A stretch of 64,000 nucleotides of DNA from Cellulosimicrobium cellulans (GTDB lineage Bacteria > Actinomycetota > Actinomycetes > Actinomycetales > Cellulomonadaceae): positions 62,001 to 126,000 of the forward strand of contig NZ_VEGH01000010.1 of the NCBI RefSeq assembly GCF_007679345.1. The letters are read 5' to 3'. The position numbers and the translations under genes are program-made. Shown here piece after piece: positions 58,952 to 64,000 of this stretch. The notes under the pieces were generated by a model that was not told the DNA's origin, made no database searches, and saw nothing but the letters and a program-made list of their open reading frames with translations. Position 1 is the stretch's first letter; each line of letters starts with the position of its first letter.

Positions 58952-59476
58952 TCAGCCCGCCTCGTTGCCGCAGGCGTCCGCCGGGTCGACGACCGGGTTC
59001 TGCGCCTGCAGCCGGTTCTCGGGGTCCAGGGCGCCGAGCACCGCGAGCGCGATCGCGTCGAGCTGCTCGACCTGCTCCGCCGTCAGCCGGTCCACGACCA
59101 GCCGGCGCACCTCTCCCACGTGCGACGGCGCCGTGGCCACGACCTTCCGCCAGCCCTCCTCGGTGAGCGTGGCGAGCGTCGCGCGCCGGTCCCCCTCGTC
59201 GCGGGTGCGGGTGAGGAACCCGCGGGCCTCGAGCCGGGCCGCGACGTGCGACAGCCGGGGCAGCGTGGCGTTGGTGCTGGCCGCGAGCCCGCTCATCCGC
59301 AGCGTGCGGTCGGGCGCCTCGGACAGCTTGGCGAGCACCAGGTAGTCGTAGTGCGACAGGTCGGCGTCGCGCTGCAGCTGGTGGTCGAGCGCGGCGGGCA
59401 GCAGCTCCGCGACGGCCTCGAGGCGCATCCAGGCCTGCAACTCGCGTGCGCTCAGCCAGCGGGTGTCGTCGGTCAT
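58952..59476 (-). CDS. MarR-family transcriptional regulator
   Basis: A 174-residue winged-helix protein: LSHYDYLVLAKLSEAPDRTLRMSGLA, STNATLPRLSHVAARLEARGFLTR (recognition helix) and the wing EGDRRATLATLT. TAGGAT (59484-59489) lies 7 nt before ATG 59476, so it is leaderless. Two copies of a GGTTGAAGCG inverted site lie in the divergent promoter region, so it probably represses both itself and the gene at 59580. Confidence 0.87.
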   Translation of the reverse strand: MTDDTRWLSARELQAWMRLEAVAELLPAALDHQLQRDADLSHYDYLVLAKLSEAPDRTLRMSGLAASTNATLPRLSHVAARLEARGFLTRTRDEGDRRATLATLTEEGWRKVVATAPSHVGEVRRLVVDRLTAEQVEQLDAIALAVLGALDPENRLQAQNPVVDPADACGNEAG

Positions 59477-59495
59477 GCCGGACATCCTAGCGAAT

Positions 59496-59542
59496 GGTTG
59501 ACGCTTCAACCTCGGTGTCGTACGTTGGTTGAAGCGACAACA
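59496..59542. promoter_or_regulatory. Divergent promoter with two MarR-type operators
   Basis: GGTTGACGCTTCAACC (59496-59511, a perfect 6-bp inverted repeat with 4-bp spacer) overlaps the -35 TTGACG (59498-59503). The -10 TACGTT (59521-59526) is 17 bp away. A second site, GGTTGAAGCGACAAC (59527-59541), begins right after the -10. Binding at both would block transcription of the 59580 gene, and the first also lies within the marR promoter. Confidence 0.7.
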
Positions 59543-59579
59543 TGTCGGTTGCCGCGGAGCGACCCATCGAGGAGCAGAC

Positions 59580-60197
59580 ATGACCAGCGTGACCATCATC
59601 GGGGCGGGCACCATCGGCGGCGCGGTGGCGCGTCTGGCGCTCAAGGCCGGCGCCGACGTGCAGGTGCTCGCCCGCGACGCGGCGAAGGCCGCCGCCGTGG
59701 ACCCGGCCGTGACCGCCGGCACCGTGGGCGACGCCGTGACCGGCGACGTCGTCGTGCTCGCCCTCCCCTACCCGGCGCTCGCCGAGGTGGCGGCGCAGTA
59801 CCCCGACGGCTTCGCCGGCCGCGTGGTCGTCGAGACCACCAACCCCGTCGACTTCGCGACCTTCGACTCCCTGGTCGTGCCCGCCGGCTCGTCGGCGACG
59901 GCGGAGCTCGCCGCGCTGCTGCCCGAGGCCCGGGTGCTGAAGGCGTTCAGCACCAACTTCGCCGCGACGCTGGCCTCCGGCACGGTCGGCGCCCTGCCGA
60001 CGACGGTGCTGATCGCGGGCGACGACGCGGACGCCAAGGCCGCGGTGGCCGGCGTCGTCGAGGGCGGCGGCCTGCGCGCCGTCGACGCGGGCTCGCTGAA
60101 GCGGGCGCACGAGCTCGAGGCGCTCGGCTTCCTGCAGATGACGCTGGCCGCCGCGGAGCAGACCTCCTGGACGTCCGGCTTCGCCCTGGAGCGCTGA
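59580..60197 (+). CDS. NAD(P)-binding oxidoreductase, F420:NADP reductase-like
   Basis: A 205-residue single Rossmann protein with IIGAGTIGGAVA (6-17), LALPYPAL, VVVETTNPVDF and VLKAFSTNFA, as in the NADPH:F420 reductase-like (NADP_Rossmann) family. The partner substrate is not known. ATG 59580 follows GAGGAG. Under the predicted MarR promoter, and followed 3 bases later by an esterase gene, so the two form an operon, perhaps for detoxification. Confidence 0.82.
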   Translation: MTSVTIIGAGTIGGAVARLALKAGADVQVLARDAAKAAAVDPAVTAGTVGDAVTGDVVVLALPYPALAEVAAQYPDGFAGRVVVETTNPVDFATFDSLVVPAGSSATAELAALLPEARVLKAFSTNFAATLASGTVGALPTTVLIAGDDADAKAAVAGVVEGGGLRAVDAGSLKRAHELEALGFLQMTLAAAEQTSWTSGFALER

Positions 60198-60199
60198 GC

Positions 60200-60865
60200 G
60201 TGACCGCTCACACGCTCGCGGTCGACCCCGCGGCGGCCCGGTGGGCGGCGACGCCCGGTGCCGGGCGCCCGGGGCCGGACGCGCCGCTGCTCGTGCTGCT
60301 GCACGGCTACGGCTCGCACGAGGGCGACCTGCTCGGGCTCGCCCCGCACCTGCCCGGTGGCCTGGCCCTGGCCGCGCCGCGGGGGCCGCTGCTCGGCGGG
60401 CCGGGGTTCGCGTGGGCGCCGCTGGCGACCCCGGGGCGCCCGGACCCGGCGCGCGTCCGAGCGGGCGCCGACGCGCTGCTGGCGTGGCTGGACGGCGACG
60501 CCCGCGTCGGGGACCGGCCGGTCGCGGTGCTCGGGTTCTCCCAGGGCGGGCTCATGGCGACGCAGCTGCTCCGCGCGCGGCCGGACCGGTTCGCGGCGGC
60601 GGTCGTGCTGTCGGGGTTCGCGCTGGACGCCGAGGAGCCGGGCGACACGGCGCTGGCCGCGCGCGACCCGCGGGTGCCGGTGCTGCTCGGCCACGGCGAC
60701 GCGGACCCGGTGATCCCGCCGGACGCCACGACGCGGACGGCCGCGTGGCTGGCGTCGCACGCGGCGCTGGAGCACCACGAGTACCCCGGCCTGGCCCACG
60801 GCATCGACGCCCGCGTCCTGGCGGACGTCGCGGCGTTCCTCTCCCGCACCCTGCCGGTGGACTGA
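60200..60865 (+). CDS. Phospholipase/carboxylesterase-type alpha/beta hydrolase
   Basis: A 221-residue hydrolase. Oxyanion motif LLHGYGSHEGD (34-43), nucleophile S114 in GFSQGG, D169 in GHGDADPVIP and H200 in GLAHGID give a complete triad of the LysoPL/carboxylesterase (YpfH-like) group. The GTG start lies 3 bases after the upstream stop. Cytoplasmic, with a short-chain ester as likely substrate. Confidence 0.85.
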   Translation: MTAHTLAVDPAAARWAATPGAGRPGPDAPLLVLLHGYGSHEGDLLGLAPHLPGGLALAAPRGPLLGGPGFAWAPLATPGRPDPARVRAGADALLAWLDGDARVGDRPVAVLGFSQGGLMATQLLRARPDRFAAAVVLSGFALDAEEPGDTALAARDPRVPVLLGHGDADPVIPPDATTRTAAWLASHAALEHHEYPGLAHGIDARVLADVAAFLSRTLPVD

Positions 60866-60937
60866 CGCCGAGGTCGAGGGTTCCCCGCCGAGGTCGAGGG
60901 TTCCGGGCGGCTCCGGGCGGGCGACCCCTCGACCTCG
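60866..60937. repeat. Intergenic repeat, GGTTCC subtype with tandem left arms
   Basis: CGCCGAGGTCGAGGGTTCC occurs twice in direct repeat (60866-60884 and 60886-60904). The complementary CCCTCGACCTCG lies at 60926-60937 and can pair with either copy. It begins one base after the esterase stop. The next 115 bases hold a 16-bp palindrome CTCACCGCGCGGTGAG (60987-61002) and the ribosome site of the small gene. Confidence 0.85.
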
Positions 60938-61053
60938 ACGTCCGATAAACGCGTGACCCGCGGGGGGTGGGGGTGGGAGCGTTCTGCTCACCGCGCGGTG
61001 AGTCCCGGGGCCCGGCCAGGCCCCTCCCGGAACGTTCGAAGGACCCACCCACC

Positions 61054-61257
61054 ATGCACCCCACCGGCACGTTCGACCTGATCCAGGCCGACCACCGCGA
61101 GCGCATCGAGACCGCCCGCCTCCTGTCCCGGCACGCCGCCCGGCGCGCCGCGGTCAGACCCGACGGCGAGACCCGCGGTCGACCGCCGGAACGCCTCCGG
61201 CAGCTGCGCCTGCGGGCCCTGCTGCCGGCGACGACCACCGTCGCCGCGATCCGCTGA
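61054..61257 (+). CDS. Small basic protein of unknown function
   Basis: A 67-residue Arg-rich protein (about a quarter Arg) beginning MHPTGTFDLIQADHRERIETARLLSRHAARRA, probably helical. A GAAGGA ribosome site lies 11-12 nt before ATG 61054. Short Arg-rich proteins with an aromatic/QxDHR N-terminus are common in actinobacteria, but I cannot assign a function. No membrane segment. Confidence 0.6.
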   Translation: MHPTGTFDLIQADHRERIETARLLSRHAARRAAVRPDGETRGRPPERLRQLRLRALLPATTTVAAIR

Positions 61258-61315
61258 CCGGGCCGGCCGGAGTGCCGACCCCGGCGGCGCACCGCCGCCC
61301 GCACCACACCGGTGG

Positions 61316-61343
61316 GCCCGCCGGACGCACCCGTCCGGCGGGC
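61316..61343. terminator. Hairpin upstream of orn
   Basis: Perfect 12-bp arms GCCCGCCGGACG (61316-61327) and complement (61332-61343), ending 8 bases before the orn -10 element. It likely ends the preceding transcript. Confidence 0.7.
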
Positions 61344-61362
61344 TCACCCGTACCCTGAGCGG

Positions 61363-62025
61363 GTGAGCACCCTGAACAACGGCAACGGCAAGGCCGACCG
61401 GATCGTCTGGATCGACTGCGAGATGACCGGCCTGGACTCCGTCCAGGACGCGCTCGTCGAGGTCGCGGCCGTCGTCACCGACTCCGAGCTCAACGTCCTC
61501 GGCGAGGGCGTCGACGTGATCATCGCCCCGCCCGCCGAGTCCCTGGCGCAGATGGGCGACTTCGTCCGCGACATGCACACGAGCTCCGGCCTGCTCGACG
61601 CGCTCGCGGCCGGCACCACGCTCGAGGACGCGCAGGCCCAGGTGCTCGCGTACGTCCGCGAGCACGTGCCCGAGCCCGGCAAGGCCCCGCTCGCCGGCAA
61701 CTCGGTCGGGACCGACAAGGTGTTCCTCGACCGGGACATGCCCGAGCTCGTCGGCCACCTGCACTACCGGATCATCGACGTCTCCTCCATCAAGGAGCTC
61801 GCGCGCCGCTGGTACCCGCGGGTGTACTTCTCCTCCCCGAAGAAGCAGGGCGGGCACCGCGCGCTCGCCGACATCCTGGAGAGCATCGACGAGCTGCGGT
61901 ACTACCGTGCGGCGCTGCTCGTCCCGCAGCCGGGCCCCGACTCCAAGGCGGCGAAGGCGATCGCGACGCAGATCGAGGCGACCTCGGTGGCCGCCGCGCA
62001 CCGCGGCACCACCGCCACGTCCTGA
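61363..62025 (+). CDS. orn: Oligoribonuclease
   Basis: A 220-residue DEDDh 3'-5' exoribonuclease that degrades 2-5-nt RNAs and pGpG. First acidic pair D18 and E20 in WIDCEMTGLD, LAGNSVGTDKVFLDRDMPELV, YRIIDVSSIKEL and the final KKQGGHRALADI with the catalytic His and Asp. TACCCT (61351-61356) lies 6 nt before GTG 61363: leaderless. A C-terminal extension of about 20 residues is present. tRNA-His follows. Confidence 0.95.
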   Translation: MSTLNNGNGKADRIVWIDCEMTGLDSVQDALVEVAAVVTDSELNVLGEGVDVIIAPPAESLAQMGDFVRDMHTSSGLLDALAAGTTLEDAQAQVLAYVREHVPEPGKAPLAGNSVGTDKVFLDRDMPELVGHLHYRIIDVSSIKELARRWYPRVYFSSPKKQGGHRALADILESIDELRYYRAALLVPQPGPDSKAAKAIATQIEATSVAAAHRGTTATS

Positions 62026-62043
62026 GGACCCCTCGGGACCCGG

Positions 62044-62078
62044 TATGCTTGTCGACGGCCCCGGAGGTCTCCTCCGGG
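62044..62078 (+). promoter_or_regulatory. tRNA-His promoter -10 and leader hairpin
   Basis: TATGCT at 62044-62049 is a good -10. A hairpin CCCGGAGG/CCTCCGGG (62060-62067 and 62071-62078) fills the short leader just before the tRNA 5' end, probably guiding processing. Confidence 0.5.
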
Positions 62079-62081
62079 CAT

Positions 62082-62158
62082 GGTGGCTATAGCTCAGGTG
62101 GTAGAGCGCCTGGTTGTGGTCCAGGAGGTCGCGGGTTCAAGTCCCGTTAGCCACCCCA
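62082..62158 (+). tRNA. tRNA-His (GTG anticodon)
   Basis: A 77-nt tRNA including the extra 5' G at position -1 (62082) that pairs with C73, as required for histidine identity, and an encoded CCA (62156-62158). Acceptor GTGGCTA/TAGCCAC, anticodon loop TTGTGGT within CCTGG/CCAGG, T arm GCGGGTTCAAGTCCCGT. Confidence 0.96.
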
Positions 62159-62160
62159 GC

Positions 62161-62198
62161 ACGAAGGGCGCCGCTCCCCCGGGAGCGGCGCCCTTCGT
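62161..62198. terminator. tRNA-His terminator
   Basis: Perfect 18-bp arms ACGAAGGGCGCCGCTCCC (62161-62178) and complement (62181-62198), 2-nt loop, directly after the tRNA and also placed to end the convergent ATP-grasp gene. Confidence 0.88.
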
Positions 62199-62228
62199 CG
62201 TGCGCGGCGCGCCGAGCGCGCGCCGGCG

Positions 62229-63146
62229 TCAGAGCCGGCGGGTGATCGCGTCCGCGAAGCGGTCGACCGCCTCCGGGGCCTGCGCGAAGAAGAAGCTCGG
62301 CTCGATGAGCTCGAGCTCCAGGACGACGGGGTTGCCCTGGTCGTCCGGGATCAGGTCGACGCGGGTGTACGCGAGCGGCTGCTCGACGCCCTGGATGAGG
62401 TCCGGGAGGGCGTCGACGACCCGCTGCCCCAGCGCGAGCTCCGCCTCGGAGGCCTCGCGCGGGGTCATGACCTCCTCCTTGTAGAGCACGCCGTCGGTCT
62501 CGCCCTCGCGGTACGGGCCCTCGAGCAGCGGGGCCTTGCGCACGGCGTGCGACAGCTTCCCGTCGAAGTACACCAGCGCGGTCTCGCCGACGGTGTCGAC
62601 CTGCTTGAGGTAGCGCTGCACCATGACGTGCCGGCCGTCGTCGAGCAGGCGCTTCACGTGCTGGATCGCGAGCGCGCGGGACGGGGTCTCGTCCGCCGCG
62701 TACCGCCCCGTGTCGCGGGAGCCGGCGCTCACGGTCGGCTTGATGACGAAGTCGCCGAAGGCGGGGAACCGGGTGTGGATCGCGCGGGCGTTGAAGTTCC
62801 GGGCCGGGTCCATCCAGATGGTCGGCACGATCGGCAGGCCCGCGGCCTCCATCGCCCGCTGGTAGATCTTGTCGATGTTCCAGGTCAGCACCTGCGCGGG
62901 GTTGATCAGGCGCGACGCCTGAGCGACGCGCTGCGTCCACCAGCGGAAGTCGCGCGGGCGCTCGGTGTAGTCCCAGGTGGAGCGGACCACGACGGCGTCG
63001 TACGACGACCAGTCGACGTCGGCGGCGTTCCAGACGGGCGACTCGACCTCCAGGCCGCGGTCCCGCAGCGCCGTCACGAGCGGCGCGTCGTCGGGGTCGA
63101 GGTCCGGGAGGGCGGCGCAGGTGGCGAGGGCGATGCGAGTGGTCAC
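62229..63146 (-). CDS. RimK-like ATP-grasp protein
   Basis: A 305-residue ATP-grasp protein with VVRSTWDYTERPRDFRWW, NPAQVLTWNIDKIYQ, FVIKPTVSAGSRDTGRY with the ATP-binding Lys, and the metal-binding VVLELELIEPSFFF near the end. Similar stand-alone proteins are annotated as RimK/glutathione-synthase-like ligases; substrates are not known. GTG 63146 is leaderless, with TAGTCT at 63154-63159 seven nt upstream. That -10 overlaps the stop codon of the upstream ABC gene. Confidence 0.8.
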   Translation of the reverse strand: MTTRIALATCAALPDLDPDDAPLVTALRDRGLEVESPVWNAADVDWSSYDAVVVRSTWDYTERPRDFRWWTQRVAQASRLINPAQVLTWNIDKIYQRAMEAAGLPIVPTIWMDPARNFNARAIHTRFPAFGDFVIKPTVSAGSRDTGRYAADETPSRALAIQHVKRLLDDGRHVMVQRYLKQVDTVGETALVYFDGKLSHAVRKAPLLEGPYREGETDGVLYKEEVMTPREASEAELALGQRVVDALPDLIQGVEQPLAYTRVDLIPDDQGNPVVLELELIEPSFFFAQAPEAVDRFADAITRRL

Positions 63147-63156
63147 CCTGGGCAGA

Positions 63157-64000
63157 CTACCCACGCGCTCCGGCGGACGGCTCGTGCTCCTGCGCCGGGG
63201 CGCCCGGGACCGCGTCCTGCGCCCCGTCGACCAGCCGGTGCAGGGCGGCGACGACGCGCGGCGCGTCCAGCTCCCCGACGACCTGGTCCCCCTCGTGCAC
63301 CGGGACCCGGCCGGTCGGCTCGGCGGCCAGCGCGGCGAACGCCTCGTCCAGCGGGTCGCCCACCCGCAGCGCCGCGGCCCGCGCCCGGCCGTTCGCCGAG
63401 GCGGGGCCCGCTCCCCCGACGGGCAGCAGGTCGCGCCGCTCGACGCGGCCCAGGGCGAGCAGCCGGACCGCCGCCCCGGTGCCGACCAGGTCGGCGACCG
63501 CCGGGCTCGCCGGGGCGGCGAGGAGCCGCACCGGGTCCGAGAGCTGCTCGAGGTGCCCGCCGCGGCTCAGGACCGCCACGCGGTCGGCGAGCCGCACGGC
63601 CTCGTCCACGTCGTGGGTGACGAGCATCACGGTGGTGCCGAGCTCGGCCTGGATGCGGCGGAACTCGGTCTGCAGCCGGCGGCGGCCGACCGGGTCCACG
63701 GCACCGAACGGCTCGTCCATCAGCAGCACGGGCGGGTCGGTCGCGAGGGCCCGGGCGACGCCGACGCGCTGCCGCTCGCCGCCGGACAGCTCGTGCGGGT
63801 AGCGGCGCGCGTACCGGTCCGGCGCCAGGCCGACCAGCTCCAGCAGCTCCCCGGTGCGGGCGCGGGTGCGCCGCTTGTCCCAGCCGAGCAGCCGCGGCAC
63901 GGTGCCGACGTTCTGCTCGACGGTGCGGTGCGGGAACAGGCCGACGTTCTGGATCACGTAGCCGATCCGGCGGCGGAGGGCGACGGCGTCCACGTCGGTC
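63157..64000 (-). CDS. Glycine betaine/choline-type ABC ATPase (OpuCA/ProV-like), 5' truncated
   Basis: The last 280 or so residues of an osmoprotectant ATPase; the frame is open through the window edge, and Walker A lies beyond it. Visible: Q-loop IGYVIQNVGLFPHRTVEQNV, signature LSGGERQR, Walker B VLLMDEPFGAVDP, THDVDEAV and a CBS-like C-terminal region (RVGDPLDEAFAALAAEPTGRVPVHEGDQVVGEL) that senses ionic strength in OpuA. Its TAG stop (63157-63159) shares a base with the -10 of the next gene. Confidence 0.85.
   Translation of the reverse strand, partial: TDVDAVALRRRIGYVIQNVGLFPHRTVEQNVGTVPRLLGWDKRRTRARTGELLELVGLAPDRYARRYPHELSGGERQRVGVARALATDPPVLLMDEPFGAVDPVGRRRLQTEFRRIQAELGTTVMLVTHDVDEAVRLADRVAVLSRGGHLEQLSDPVRLLAAPASPAVADLVGTGAAVRLLALGRVERRDLLPVGGAGPASANGRARAAALRVGDPLDEAFAALAAEPTGRVPVHEGDQVVGELDAPRVVAALHRLVDGAQDAVPGAPAQEHEPSAGARG

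Overview
The window is very G+C-rich DNA (about 75% by eye). It reads as an actinobacterial chromosome, most likely Cellulomonadaceae or a close relative. Support: a class E sortase, an F420-type luciferase-like oxidoreductase (Rv3520c type), a mycothiol-linked Rv2466c-type thioredoxin-fold protein, an Eis-type acetyltransferase, a truncated haemoglobin O, and a glycoside hydrolase family 3 enzyme coupled to an oligosaccharide/oligopeptide ABC transporter. Many genes start at GTG or ATG with no Shine-Dalgarno sequence but with a TANNNT-like hexamer 6-7 nt upstream, the signature of leaderless mRNA. The genus is inferred, not proven.

Layout, left to right. 1-2794: end of a sortase gene, a small membrane protein, an F420-type oxidoreductase and a BenE-type transporter. 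2811-10295: a sulfur island bracketed by two copies of the same 66-bp palindrome. It holds a cysteine-rich leader peptide, an SsuABC-type importer, an acetyl-CoA synthetase, an O-acetylhomoserine/O-acetylserine sulfhydrylase and a CoA-binding protein. The acetate released by sulfhydrylation can be reactivated by the synthetase in the same operon. 10352-35507: mostly housekeeping and stress genes: TetR/DHA2 efflux pair, alkyltransferase-like protein, SpoIIE phosphatase, Eis, RpiB, M13 peptidase, Rv2466c homologue, PepN, MalQ, prolyl oligopeptidase, MscS, PTS EIIB, GlbO, TesB, topoisomerase IB. 35811-45425: two paralogous pairs of dynamin-like GTPases, DynA/DynB-like, separated by ettA and an ssb paralogue. 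45576-49714: tRNA-Arg, then a visibly lower-G+C three-gene operon (MFS exporter, PGM1-like pre-ATP-grasp ligase, StrB1/AGAT-type amidinotransferase). This is the best candidate for an undescribed system: a minimal guanidino-amide or guanidino-peptide pathway. 49730-58404: a GH3 glycosidase with a family-5 ABC importer and a divergent TetR regulator. 58466-64000: PGPGW membrane protein, MarR with a divergent NAD(P)-binding target gene, esterase, oligoribonuclease, tRNA-His, a RimK-like ATP-grasp protein and the 3' part of a ProV/OpuCA-like ATPase.

A dispersed family of long intergenic inverted repeats runs through the window. Most arms begin with CGCCGAG or a close variant. They sit just past gene ends, most often between convergent genes. 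Their cores differ (ATGGCAACTCTCGG, ATAGGACC, GTCG..GGTTCC, TCTCCAC), and several are nested double hairpins with alternative pairings. They probably act as bidirectional terminators, but their shared architecture and the exact two-copy bracketing of the sulfur island deserve attention.

All assignments come from reading the sequence and from memory of protein families; no database search was run.
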